DNA of 62,931 nucleotides, taken from contig JBBSEX010000025.1 of NCBI GenBank assembly GCA_038239345.1, positions 1 through 62,931 on the forward strand, given 5' to 3'. Position numbers and translations under genes: made by a program. Of this stretch, positions 1 to 8,851 are shown in pieces (the first letter of the stretch is position 1; each line of letters begins with the position of its first letter). Under the pieces are notes generated by a model. That model ran no database searches and had not been told where the DNA came from. It saw nothing but the letters and a program-made list of their open reading frames with translations. The stretch is from JBBSEX01 sp038239345 (GTDB lineage Bacteria > Acidobacteriota > Terriglobia > Bryobacterales > Bryobacteraceae).

Positions 1-192
1 GTCTTCGACCTCCGATGCACTATTACAGCAGAATTTCACATGACCGACGTTCTCACCCGTCTCGCGGCGCTCACGGCCAAAGATGAACGTGGCATTCTGC
101 CTTGCTGATTCCACCTGCAAAAAGCTCCGGAGGTTCCTCGTTGACAGCCATCCCTGACGCGCGCCTTCGCCCACAGATTCCTCCGACGAGGC

Positions 193-225
193 AAATAAAA
201 AGGGCCGCGCGAATTGGCACGACCC
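193..225 (-). terminator. Intrinsic terminator of the FecR/DUF6600 gene
   Basis: On the minus strand, 30 bases past the stop codon of the upstream gene, GGGTCGTGC pairs with GCGCGGCCC (9 bp including two G-U pairs) around a 6-base loop. TTTTTATTT follows directly. Stem, loop and U-tract are all present, as expected of a Rho-independent terminator. Seen directly; termination is inferred. Confidence 0.75.
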
Positions 226-254
226 CACTTGTTGTAACGAATGAGACGAAGACG

Positions 255-2744
255 TTAGGGCTTCTTCTCTTCCTTCTTTGGCTCCTCGCGAGGCTTCGGC
301 TCCTCTCGAGCTGGCCGGTCCCTCGGCGGCGGTGGCTGGCGCTGTTGCTGGTTCTGTTGTAACTGCTGCTGTCGTTGCTGTTCCTGCTGCTGACGCTGCT
401 GGCGCTCCTGCTGGCCCTGCCGTTCCTGTTGTTGCTGCTGGACCTGGCGCTGTTGCTGCTGCTGTTGCTGCTGCTGTTGCTGCTGCTGTTGCTGCTGCTG
501 TTGCTGCTGCTGTTGTTGCACCTGGCGCTGCTGTTCCTGCTGGCGCTGCTCTTGTTGCCGCTGGTCCACTTGTTGACGCTGTTGCTGCTGTTGACGCTGT
601 TGCTGCTGTTGACGCTGTTGCTGCTGCTGGAGCTGTTGTTGATCCTGACGCTGCTGCTGCTGTTGTTGCCGTTCCTGTTGGACCTGCCGTTCGCCCTGTT
701 GTTCGCGTTGTTGTTGTTCGCGCTGCGGCGTGGTGGGCGTGGTGGGCTGAGCCGGAGGACGGTTAAAATCCCCGTTGCGGCGTTGTCCTGGCGCCCGGTC
801 CGGTTGCTGCTGCGGCTGATTCGGCTGCTGGACGGGTGGCTGGGGCGGTTGCTGATTAGGCTGAACGGGCTGTTGGTTCGGTTGCCGTCCAGGCACACGC
901 GGGTCGGGCTGTTGCGGCGGCTGATTGGGCTGTTGGTTCGGTTGCCGTCCAGGCACACGCGGGTCGGGCGGCTGTTGATTCGGTTGACGGTTGAATCGTC
1001 CATCCTGGCCCGGCGCGGGGGTCTGACCTGGCAAGCGAGGCTGATTTGTTTGGCCCGGTTGATTCGGCTGCTGACCAGGTTGTTGACCCGGCTGTTGACC
1101 AGGTTGTTGACCAGGTTGTTGACCAGGTTGCTGTCCCGGCCGCACATTACCCGGACGCACCGTTGCCACAGGACGGGCAAATTGTTGTTGCGGCGCCTGC
1201 TGCTGCGGCACAGAACGCTGAATCGCGCGGGCATCGAACTGCTGCCGCGGATTTGCCTGCAACGCCCGCTGCTGCTGATCGAAACGGACTGGCGTGGGAG
1301 GCGGAGTTGCTCTGGTGAAGACCTGCCGGGTATATACTGCCTGCGGAGGTCTTGCCACCGGACGGCCGCCCGCCGCCATCCCGCCGCGTCCACCGAAAAC
1401 GCTCTGTTGGGTGGGGACTATCGAAGCCCGATGCGTCACCTGCGCTTGGCGCAGGTCGTCCTGTGATAACCGTAGGGAGTTCTGCGAAACCGCCCGTCCC
1501 CCGGCGAACGCCTGTTGGTTCATCGCCGATACGCCGTTAACCACCGTCCGGTTTCTGTATTCAATGCGGTTATTGCCGTTGTTATTTAGGTAGTTGTTGT
1601 AAACATTCGTCACCTGAATGTTTGTTACCCGGGTGTTCGAAATATTTACTCGATTTACATAGCGCTGGCTGCTGTGATATCCGGGAACATACACTTCACC
1701 GGGAGCCAACGGGAACCATCCCACTCCCTCCCCGCCGCCGCGTCCACCGCCGATGGAAACCGACACTCCAAAGCGAGGTCCGCCAACCCAAGCGACTAAT
1801 GCGGGAGCATACACGGCACGGGAGGCCAACGGTCCTGGGACCCAGCCCCAACGATCTCTGACATAGGCCCAACGGCCGTAATGGAATGGCGCAAAACCCC
1901 AGCGAGCATCGTCCACCCAAGTCCAACCCCAGGGGCTAACCCAGGCCCAATGGCCATTATGATAAGGGGCCCATCCGGCTTCCACTCCCCGCGGATACCA
2001 TACATTCCCGTACTCCGGCGCCGATTCCCAGGATCCGTTATCCGCCAAATCCTCGGCTCCAACCATATCTGAGGAAACGTAGCGCGAGGTTTGCGCGGCG
2101 GCTTGTTCTTCGTGCCGGTCGCGCGCGGAATACCAGCTATCAAATTGATCCAGGGGCGGCACGCCATTCAAGTCGTATCTGATTTCATCGGTCCCGGAGA
2201 CGCGGGCCATCTGACCGGCGCGAACGGTAAAGGCCTGGCCGCCGCCCGTCACTTCGCCCTCGCCGGCGCGGACTACCAGGATCGTCGCGTTGCCATCCGG
2301 ATCGACGGTGATGCGATAGTCTCCCGTGCGGAGCAGGGAGAATGCCAGATTTGGCGTATCCACTTCATAGGCTTCGTTGTCATCCAAGCGCCGCAGGCGA
2401 ACCTCCACCGTGCCCTCGGACAGTCGAATCTGCGTTCCCTGATCGTCAAGGTTTAAGAATGAGAAACCCGTATGGGGATCCAGGCGAATCGCGTTCGGCC
2501 CAACATGCAGTTCGGCGCGTGCGTTGTCGTCCGTCCATAAATGGTCCCCGGTGGTAAGCGGTCTGTTTATAGCCGCTTCCGCCCAATCGTCAACCCCCGC
2601 CGGTTGAAACGATACCGGACCGGTCACATAATTCAAGCGGGCAACCCGGCCCGGAGGGTCGTCATCCTGGGCTGAGGCAGTCTGAGCCCACAACCCACAA
2701 AGACTCAAGAGTGAAATCGCGATCGCTGATTGATATTGCTTCAT
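255..2744 (-). CDS. Secreted FecR-domain / DUF6600 protein with a long Q-rich tail
   Basis: An 829-aa protein of unknown function. A signal peptide (MKQYQSAIAISLLSLCGLW, cut near TASAQ) is followed by a FecR-like beta domain at about 30-195. A Trp/Gly-rich region typical of DUF6600 proteins lies at about 235-345 (short repeats such as GHWAWVSPWGWTWV and GRWAYVRDRWGWVPG). From about 490 the sequence is low complexity: Pro/Gln repeats with six QQPG units, two DPRVPGRQPNQQP units, then more than 100 residues dominated by Gln. The charged end is rich in Glu, Lys and Pro. FecR domains are known from periplasmic sensors and surface proteins, but no TonB receptor or sigma factor is adjacent, so a signalling role is not supported. 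More likely an exported envelope or surface protein. The gene is last in a minus-strand run after carA, carB and the S10 peptidase, 112 bases downstream of the latter, and ends at an intrinsic terminator. Confidence 0.8.
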   Translation of the reverse strand: MKQYQSAIAISLLSLCGLWAQTASAQDDDPPGRVARLNYVTGPVSFQPAGVDDWAEAAINRPLTTGDHLWTDDNARAELHVGPNAIRLDPHTGFSFLNLDDQGTQIRLSEGTVEVRLRRLDDNEAYEVDTPNLAFSLLRTGDYRITVDPDGNATILVVRAGEGEVTGGGQAFTVRAGQMARVSGTDEIRYDLNGVPPLDQFDSWYSARDRHEEQAAAQTSRYVSSDMVGAEDLADNGSWESAPEYGNVWYPRGVEAGWAPYHNGHWAWVSPWGWTWVDDARWGFAPFHYGRWAYVRDRWGWVPGPLASRAVYAPALVAWVGGPRFGVSVSIGGGRGGGEGVGWFPLAPGEVYVPGYHSSQRYVNRVNISNTRVTNIQVTNVYNNYLNNNGNNRIEYRNRTVVNGVSAMNQQAFAGGRAVSQNSLRLSQDDLRQAQVTHRASIVPTQQSVFGGRGGMAAGGRPVARPPQAVYTRQVFTRATPPPTPVRFDQQQRALQANPRQQFDARAIQRSVPQQQAPQQQFARPVATVRPGNVRPGQQPGQQPGQQPGQQPGQQPGQQPNQPGQTNQPRLPGQTPAPGQDGRFNRQPNQQPPDPRVPGRQPNQQPNQPPQQPDPRVPGRQPNQQPVQPNQQPPQPPVQQPNQPQQQPDRAPGQRRNGDFNRPPAQPTTPTTPQREQQQREQQGERQVQQERQQQQQQRQDQQQLQQQQQRQQQQQRQQQQQRQQVDQRQQEQRQQEQQRQVQQQQQQQQQQQQQQQQQQQQQQQRQVQQQQQERQGQQERQQRQQQEQQRQQQLQQNQQQRQPPPPRDRPAREEPKPREEPKKEEKKP
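355..1139. repeat. Low-complexity coding repeats (Gln tract, 60-bp tandem copy, 12-bp QQPG units)
   Basis: Three repeat types sit inside the DUF6600 gene. Positions 355-760 are mostly CAG/CAA glutamine codons, with an uninterrupted run of about 23 Gln at 450-519. A 43-base stretch at 867-909 recurs unchanged at 927-969 (60-bp period, encoding DPRVPGRQPNQQP). Positions about 1069-1139 hold six 12-bp QQPG units. Such tracts can change length by slippage, and they also distort ORF prediction on both strands. Confidence 0.8.
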
Positions 2745-2777
2745 ATCCCGTTACCTTCCCATCACCACTGCGACTTG

Positions 2778-2825
2778 GATGGAAAATTTGGCATCCCCGT
2801 TACGAAAGACCTTTGATTTTCCATC
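2778..2825. promoter_or_regulatory. Inverted repeat in the leader of the DUF6600 gene
   Basis: GATGGAAAAT (2778-2787) and its exact reverse complement ATTTTCCATC (2816-2825) flank a 28-base spacer. The element lies 34 bases upstream of the DUF6600 start and 31 bases past the stop of the peptidase gene before it. It could be an operator or an RNA stem. There is no U-tract after it on the minus strand, so termination is unlikely. Confidence 0.35.
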
Positions 2826-2856
2826 TATCTAAACCGAATTTAATCCGCCGCCACCC

Positions 2857-4368
2857 TTAGAGCGAGGCGTCGATAAAGTTACTAACATCCTTCTTTAACT
2901 GCAGCAGCGAGGGTTTGTGGACGTAAAACATATGCCCCGCTTCGTAATCCCGCACTGTGATGTTCTGGTGCGCCGAGGCCGGCAGACCCATGTGACTCAA
3001 TGTATAAAGAGCCCCGAAGTATGGTGTCGCCATGTCGTAATAACCGCGGCCGACGAACAGCTTCATGTGCGGATTCTTGGCAAACGCGCTGCGCAAAGAA
3101 GAGCTGACATCCACGAAGTGATTTGGCGCGCCCCAATCCCACGCTTGCAGTCCAGGAGCACCGCCCAGGATGTGATACACGCTGTCGGACTTGTACCCCA
3201 GATCCGCCCGAACGTAATTCGTAAACAGCGACGTATAAGGTGGCCGGATGGCGTCCATGGATGGATCGGAATCGGGAAAGGGGACCGGAGCGCCAAATTT
3301 CGCTGCGCCAACCAGACGGCTATCCAATCGCCCCGCGACTTTCTTTTCGTCTTGCAGAAGTTCCTGCATGAACTCGCCGAGACTGATGCGCAGATTGGTG
3401 CGGTCGATCGCCTTCGGGTCGAGTCCGGTGTAATGGGCAATTTTCGCGATCGTATCGGCGCGTTGTTCTGGAGTCATGCTATCGCCGCGGGCCAATGCTT
3501 CGGTGTATCCGGTGACGCTCCAGGCTTCCACTTCCTTGAGGATCTCGGGTAGCGGCCGAGTGTCCTTCAGCTTCTTGTGATACCAGGCCGCCGCCGCGTA
3601 AGACGGCATGTACAGCATATAAGGCAAATCATTTCCGTCGGTGAACAGAATCGTCTGGAAATTCAGCACCGTGGAAAGCAGGATGACGCCATTGAAGGCC
3701 ACGCCCTGCTCGAACATGTATCCCGAAAGATTCGCGGCGCGCGTTGTTCCGTAGCTTTCGCCCACCAGATAGAGTGGCGAGGTGGAGCGTTCATTGCGCG
3801 TGAGATACATCCGAATGAACTCGCCCACCGATTCCAAGTCGCCCTGGACGCCGTAAAATTTCTTCGCCAGTTCCGGCTTGACGGCGCGGCTGAACCCGGT
3901 TCCGACGGGATCTATGAAGACAAGATCGGTTTTATCGAGCCAGGTCGCTTCGTTGTCCACAAGCTGGTAAGGCGCCGGTGGAAGGCTTCCATCGTCGTTC
4001 ATACGCACGCGCCTAGGGCCGATGGCGCCCATGTGCAGCCAAACCGACGATGAGCCCGGACCACCATTGAATGAAAACATCAGCGGACGTTTGGCCTTGT
4101 CCGGAGCGTCGTCCAGCGTGTAGGCCATGAAGAAAATATGCGCTTCTAATTCGCCCAGCGGATTGCGAATCGGCATCATGCCGGTGTTCACCGTATAGCG
4201 CAGCGTCTTACCGCCGGAGGTGATCTCATGCCTGGTAACGATGAGCTTCTCATCAATCGGCGGAGGCGCGATATTCGTTGTCGTGGGCGGCGCAGCAATC
4301 GCCGGAGGCGGCGCGATCATCGGGGATTGCTGGGCGAAAAGCGTAAGCAGGAAGAGCGCTGTCGTCAT
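2857..4368 (-). CDS. S10 family serine carboxypeptidase-like protein, secreted
   Basis: A 503-aa peptidase of the S10 alpha/beta-hydrolase family, which removes C-terminal residues from peptides at acidic pH. A signal peptide (MTTALFLLTLFAQQSPM) starts the protein. The family block FSFNGGPGSSSVWLHMG is near residue 100. The nucleophile Ser is in GESYGTTRA near residue 203, the Asp is probably in GYYDMATPYFG, and the His is in YEAGHMFYVHKPS close to the C-terminus. All triad motifs are intact and the length is normal for bacterial S10 proteins. It follows carB by 27 bases on the same strand and may be co-transcribed with it, although no metabolic link to pyrimidine or arginine synthesis is evident. 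Likely periplasmic or extracellular; substrate unknown. Confidence 0.9.
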   Translation of the reverse strand: MTTALFLLTLFAQQSPMIAPPPAIAAPPTTTNIAPPPIDEKLIVTRHEITSGGKTLRYTVNTGMMPIRNPLGELEAHIFFMAYTLDDAPDKAKRPLMFSFNGGPGSSSVWLHMGAIGPRRVRMNDDGSLPPAPYQLVDNEATWLDKTDLVFIDPVGTGFSRAVKPELAKKFYGVQGDLESVGEFIRMYLTRNERSTSPLYLVGESYGTTRAANLSGYMFEQGVAFNGVILLSTVLNFQTILFTDGNDLPYMLYMPSYAAAAWYHKKLKDTRPLPEILKEVEAWSVTGYTEALARGDSMTPEQRADTIAKIAHYTGLDPKAIDRTNLRISLGEFMQELLQDEKKVAGRLDSRLVGAAKFGAPVPFPDSDPSMDAIRPPYTSLFTNYVRADLGYKSDSVYHILGGAPGLQAWDWGAPNHFVDVSSSLRSAFAKNPHMKLFVGRGYYDMATPYFGALYTLSHMGLPASAHQNITVRDYEAGHMFYVHKPSLLQLKKDVSNFIDASL

Positions 4369-4395
4369 AGGAACAGCTCTATTTCAACACAACCA

Positions 4396-7300
4396 TCAGG
4401 AATGGATTTCCTGCAAGCTCCAAACCCGGATGGGGTCTCGGCGGCGCGAGGCAATTGCTTCGACCGCTGCTCTTGCACCGCTTAGCGTGGTAATACAAGG
4501 CACGCGATAGGAAACGGCGCTACGGCGAATATGCTTTTCGTCGCTGAACGAATTCGCCCCGGTGGATGCCGTATAAATCACCAGTTGGATGGAACCCGCC
4601 TTCAATAAATCGACAGCGTTTGGCCGTCCTTCATTCACCTTGAAGATGGTCTTGCATTTGATTCCAGCGGCGCGCAACGTGGCTGCGGTTCCGCGGGTGG
4701 CCGTAATTTCCAGCCCGAGTTCCTGAAACTTTCGTGCCACTTCCACCGCCGCCGGCTTGTCGCGATCGTTGACGCTCAGGAAGACGCTGCCCTTATCCGG
4801 CAACGGCGTCCCCGCTCCCATTTGTGCTTTCGCGAAGGCTTCACCAAAATTATCACCGACGCCCATCACTTCGCCGGTAGAGCGCATTTCCGGCCCTAAA
4901 ACCGGGTCGACGCCGGGGAATTTGTTAAACGGGAAGACAGGCGACTTCACGAAATAGCGCGAGACGGGAAGGACGCCGGTTTTGTCGGTAAGCTCTTTCA
5001 GCTTTTTGCCGAGCATCAGGCCGACAGCGATTCTGGGTAGCGCGACGCCGGTCGCCTTGCTGACGTAGGGAACGGTGCGCGACGCCCGGGGATTCACTTC
5101 CAGCACGTACACCGTGTTGTCCTTGATGGCGTACTGAACGTTCATCAGGCCGATGACATTGAGCGCCACGGCGAGCTTGCGCGTATAGCTTTCGATCGTG
5201 TCCAGAACATCGCGGCTGAGCGACGTGGAAGGCAGAACGCAGGAACTGTCGCCGGAATGCACGCCCGCTTCTTCAATGTGTTCCATAATGCCGGCGATCA
5301 AAACGTCATTGCCGTCAGAGAGCGCGTCCACATCCACTTCGGTAGCGTCTTCCAGGAAGCGATCGATCAATACCGGCCGGTCTTGCGAGAAGGTGACGGC
5401 CTCATGCATGTAACGCCGGACGTTTTCTTCGTCGTAGGCGATCACCATGGCGCGGCCACCCAATACGTAGCTGGGCCGCACCAGCACCGGAAATCCAAGA
5501 CGCCGCGCCACCTCGCAGGCTTCCTCGACATTAGTGGCCGTTCCATTGGGCGGTGAAGGAATTGCCAGCTTGTCGAGTAGTGCGCCGAACAGCTTGCGAT
5601 TTTCCGCAAGGTCGATATTTTCGGGGTCGGTGCCGATGATCGGGACGCCGGCGGCTTTCAGCGGAAGCGCCAGGTTCAAAGGAGTCTGCCCGCCGAATTG
5701 AACAATCACGCCATCGGGCTTTTCCGTGTCGTAGATATTCAAAACGTCTTCCAAAGTCAACGGTTCGAAGTAGAGGCGGTCGCTGGTGTCATAGTCGGTA
5801 GAGACCGTCTCTGGATTGCAGTTGACCATGATCGATTCGACGCCGAATTCCTGCAGCGCGAATGACGCGTGACAGCAACAGTAATCGAACTCAATTCCTT
5901 GCCCGATGCGATTGGGTCCGCTACCCAGAATCATCACTTTTTTGCGACCGGTGGGGTTCGATTCGCATTCCGACTCATAGCTGGAATACATGTAAGGCGT
6001 GAAACTCTCAAACTCCGCCGCGCAAGTATCGACGCGATTAAAGATCGCACTGACGCCGAGTTCCTTCCGCCGCTTGCGAACCGCCAGCGGTTCGGTATTC
6101 CAGATGCGGGCAAGCACCGGATCGGAAAGGCCGTCGCGCTTGGCTTTGAGGATGACTTCGCGCGGTGCGGTCTCAAGCGTTTGAAACTTCAGCGTGCCTT
6201 CGAATTGAATAACCTCCCAAAACTGCTGCAGGAACCAGGGATCGATATTGGTTAACTCGCGGACCTGTTCGACGCTCCAGCCCCGTTCGAAAGCGAAGCG
6301 GATGTAGGGAAGGCGGTCGGGATTGGGCGTGATCAGGCGCGAGCCGATCATGGTCTCATCGAATTTTTGAGCCGAGTCGGACTTGCCGGTTTCCAGGCTG
6401 CGAACTGCCTTGCCGAGCGCTTGTTTAAAGGTACGGCCGATGGCCATCACCTCGCCCACAGACTTCATCTGGGTGCCGAGAACAGGCTCCGCCCCGGGAA
6501 ATTTTTCGAATTGCCAGCGGGGGATCTTCACCACGACGTAATCGATGGTCGGTTCAAAACAGGCCGGAGTCACGCGTGTGATGTCGTTCTTGAGTTCGTC
6601 CAGACGATAGCCGACAGCGAGCTTCGCGGCGATCTTGGCGATGGGAAATCCGGTGGCTTTCGAAGCCAGTGCCGAGCTGCGCGAAACACGCGGATTCATC
6701 TCCACGATAACCATCCGGCCATCTTGCGGATTGATTGCGAACTGTACGTTCGAGCCGCCGGTGTCCACCCCGATTTCACGCAAGCAACGTAATGAAGCAT
6801 CGCGCATCATCTGATATTCGCGATCGGAAAGGGTTTGCGCCGGGGCGATCGTGATGGAATCGCCTGTATGCACACCCATCGGATCGAAATTTTCGATGGA
6901 ACAAACGATGATCGCGTTGTCGGCCTGATCGCGAATAACTTCCAGCTCGTACTCTTTCCATCCCAGTACGCTTTCCTCGATAAGAACTTCGTGAACCGGC
7001 GAAAGATCCAGTCCGCGTTCCAGAATGTCGTAGAGATCTTCGCGATTGTAGGCGATCCCGCCGCCGGCGCCTCCCAGCGTAAAGCTGGCCCGGCAGATAA
7101 CCGGATACCCGATACAGTTCGCGAATTCCAGACCCTTGTCGATATTGCGGATCAGTTGCGATTGCGGTGTATCGAGGCCGATCTTGCGCATCGCGTCCTT
7201 GAACAACAGACGGTCTTCCGCTTTCTTGATGGAATCGATTTTGGCGCCAATAAGTTCCACGCCATAGCGGTCGAGAACGCCGGCTTCCGCCAGGTCGACC

Positions 7301-7596
7301 GAGAGATTCAAACCGGTCTGGCCACCCACGGTGGATAGCAGCGCGTCGGGACGTTCTTTACGAATCACTTCTTCGGCGAACTCCACGCTGAGTGGCTCAA
7401 TGTAAGTTTTGTCGGCCAGATTGGGATCCGTCATAATCGTCGCCGGATTGGAATTGATGAGGATCACTTCATAGCCGTCGGCACGCAGCGCTTTGCATGC
7501 CTGGGCGCCGGAATAATCAAACTCGCAGGCTTGCCCGATGACGATGGGGCCGGAGCCGACAATCAAAATTCGATGGAGATCGTTGCGTCTAGGCAT
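4396..7596 (-). CDS. carB: Carbamoyl-phosphate synthase large subunit
   Basis: A 1066-aa protein of normal length for CarB. It makes carbamoyl phosphate from bicarbonate, ammonia and two ATP for arginine and pyrimidine synthesis, using ammonia channelled from CarA. The duplicated architecture is clear. The N-terminal carboxyphosphate half begins with ILIVGSGPIVIGQACEFDYS, and the second half repeats it as VMILGSGPNRIGQGIEFDY. Both ATP-grasp units keep glycine-rich and metal-binding segments (VIVEMNPRVSRSSALASKAT; VLEVNPRASRTVPYVSKATG). A C-terminal MGS-like allosteric domain covers roughly the last 130 residues. The start codon lies 3 bases after the carA stop, so the two genes form an operon. 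No oddity was seen. Confidence 0.97.
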   Translation of the reverse strand: MPRRNDLHRILIVGSGPIVIGQACEFDYSGAQACKALRADGYEVILINSNPATIMTDPNLADKTYIEPLSVEFAEEVIRKERPDALLSTVGGQTGLNLSVDLAEAGVLDRYGVELIGAKIDSIKKAEDRLLFKDAMRKIGLDTPQSQLIRNIDKGLEFANCIGYPVICRASFTLGGAGGGIAYNREDLYDILERGLDLSPVHEVLIEESVLGWKEYELEVIRDQADNAIIVCSIENFDPMGVHTGDSITIAPAQTLSDREYQMMRDASLRCLREIGVDTGGSNVQFAINPQDGRMVIVEMNPRVSRSSALASKATGFPIAKIAAKLAVGYRLDELKNDITRVTPACFEPTIDYVVVKIPRWQFEKFPGAEPVLGTQMKSVGEVMAIGRTFKQALGKAVRSLETGKSDSAQKFDETMIGSRLITPNPDRLPYIRFAFERGWSVEQVRELTNIDPWFLQQFWEVIQFEGTLKFQTLETAPREVILKAKRDGLSDPVLARIWNTEPLAVRKRRKELGVSAIFNRVDTCAAEFESFTPYMYSSYESECESNPTGRKKVMILGSGPNRIGQGIEFDYCCCHASFALQEFGVESIMVNCNPETVSTDYDTSDRLYFEPLTLEDVLNIYDTEKPDGVIVQFGGQTPLNLALPLKAAGVPIIGTDPENIDLAENRKLFGALLDKLAIPSPPNGTATNVEEACEVARRLGFPVLVRPSYVLGGRAMVIAYDEENVRRYMHEAVTFSQDRPVLIDRFLEDATEVDVDALSDGNDVLIAGIMEHIEEAGVHSGDSSCVLPSTSLSRDVLDTIESYTRKLAVALNVIGLMNVQYAIKDNTVYVLEVNPRASRTVPYVSKATGVALPRIAVGLMLGKKLKELTDKTGVLPVSRYFVKSPVFPFNKFPGVDPVLGPEMRSTGEVMGVGDNFGEAFAKAQMGAGTPLPDKGSVFLSVNDRDKPAAVEVARKFQELGLEITATRGTAATLRAAGIKCKTIFKVNEGRPNAVDLLKAGSIQLVIYTASTGANSFSDEKHIRRSAVSYRVPCITTLSGARAAVEAIASRRRDPIRVWSLQEIHS

Positions 7597-7599
7597 GTA

Positions 7600-8727
7600 T
7601 CAGGAATTGGATTCGATGAGCTTCCGAAAGTCCTCGAAGAGATAGTGGGAGTCGTGCGGACCGGGTGCCGCTTCGGGATGATATTGCACGCAGAACAGCG
7701 GATGATTCCGATGCCGGAAACCTTCCAGCGTATTGTCGTTGAGGTTGATGTGGGTGGTTTCCACGTCGCTCGCGTTTAGCGAATCGGGGTCCACTGTAAA
7801 GCCGTGATTGTGAGCCGTGATTTCCACTCTGTTCGTGATCTGGTTCAACACCGGATGGTTGCCGCCGCGATGGCCGAATTTCAATTTGTAGGTTTTGCCG
7901 CCCAGGGCGAGGCCCAGAATCTGCTGGCCTAGACAGATGCCGAAGATGGGCTTCTTTCCGATTAATTTGCGCACCTGTTCGGTGTGGAACTGGAGCGGCT
8001 CCGGATCACCAGGACCATTCGAGAGGAAGACACCTTCGGGATTTAGAGCAAGAACGTCTTCGGCCGATGTCAGCGCCGGCACCACCGTGACGACGAAGCC
8101 TGTCTGGACCAAACGCCGCAGAATATTGCGCTTGATGCCGTAATCGTAAGCGACGATGTGGTGCCGCGGCTCGGCGATTTTCACCTCTCGTTCTGATGGG
8201 GAAACGGGGTTGGTGCCCTGATCCCAGTAGTAACTGGACGCCGTGGATACGCGGCTGGCAAGATCCAGCCCCGCCATTGATGGGATGGCTCGCGCTTTCT
8301 CTACCAGCTCGCGCGGATCGCCGCCGGCGCTCGAAAGCACACCCCGCATAACGCCTTTGCTGCGCAGATGTCGAACCAAAGAGCGCGTATCGATGCCGTC
8401 GATAATGGGGATGCCGCTTTGCGCCAGGAAGTCGTCCGCATTCTCTTGGGAACGCCAATTGCTGGCTATGGGCGAGAACTCGCGAACCACCAATCCTTCG
8501 ATAAATGGTTTGAAAGCTTCGCTGTCATATTCGTTGGCGCCGTAGTTTCCAATCTGCGGGTTTGTGAGGATGACAATCTGCCCCGCATAAGACGGGTCTG
8601 TAAAGATTTCCTGGTAGCCGGTTAGCGATGTATTGAAGACAACTTCGCCAGAGCGTTCCGTGCGCGCACCAAATCCGTTGCCTTCGAAGACAGTACCGTC
8701 CTCCAAGGCGAGGAGAGCTTGATTCAA
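7600..8727 (-). CDS. carA: Carbamoyl-phosphate synthase small (glutamine amidotransferase) subunit
   Basis: A 375-aa subunit that hydrolyses glutamine and passes ammonia to CarB. The N-terminal CPSase domain starts LALEDGTVFEGNGFGA and has GEVVFNTSLTGYQEIFTDPS. The class-I glutamine amidotransferase domain carries the nucleophile Cys in FGICLGQQILGLALGG (near residue 264) and the His-Glu pair in FCVQYHPEAAPGPHDS. The start is TTG at 8727, with GGGAGG about 10 bases upstream; no ATG fits better at the conserved N-terminus. It is the first gene of the carAB operon and is divergent from nadA across a 124-base gap that must hold both promoters. No pyrimidine-responsive leader or attenuator was recognised there. 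Confidence 0.96.
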   Translation of the reverse strand: MNQALLALEDGTVFEGNGFGARTERSGEVVFNTSLTGYQEIFTDPSYAGQIVILTNPQIGNYGANEYDSEAFKPFIEGLVVREFSPIASNWRSQENADDFLAQSGIPIIDGIDTRSLVRHLRSKGVMRGVLSSAGGDPRELVEKARAIPSMAGLDLASRVSTASSYYWDQGTNPVSPSEREVKIAEPRHHIVAYDYGIKRNILRRLVQTGFVVTVVPALTSAEDVLALNPEGVFLSNGPGDPEPLQFHTEQVRKLIGKKPIFGICLGQQILGLALGGKTYKLKFGHRGGNHPVLNQITNRVEITAHNHGFTVDPDSLNASDVETTHINLNDNTLEGFRHRNHPLFCVQYHPEAAPGPHDSHYLFEDFRKLIESNS

Positions 8728-8851
8728 TGGAATGGATCCTCCCGACCGGGTATAAATATTATTGTACTAAGGTGCTTGGCGAGAAATTCCGAATCCATAT
8801 GGCGGATGGTGTACTCCCTTACTGTGTGACACTAAATGTAGAGATATTCCG

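Noticed and set aside
1..108. Plus-strand frame open from the first base to TGA at 108 (35 codons, ending KDERGILPC)
   Set aside because: Too short and without family similarity; could be the end of a gene cut by the window edge, but nothing supports it.
375..1466. Long plus-strand and minus-strand frames across the Q-rich region
   Set aside because: Leu-, Ala- or Ser-rich shadows of CAG-type repeats in the DUF6600 gene.
5935..5970. GGTTCGATTC-like T-loop sequence
   Set aside because: Inside carB, with no acceptor or anticodon stem around it; no tRNA gene was found in the window.
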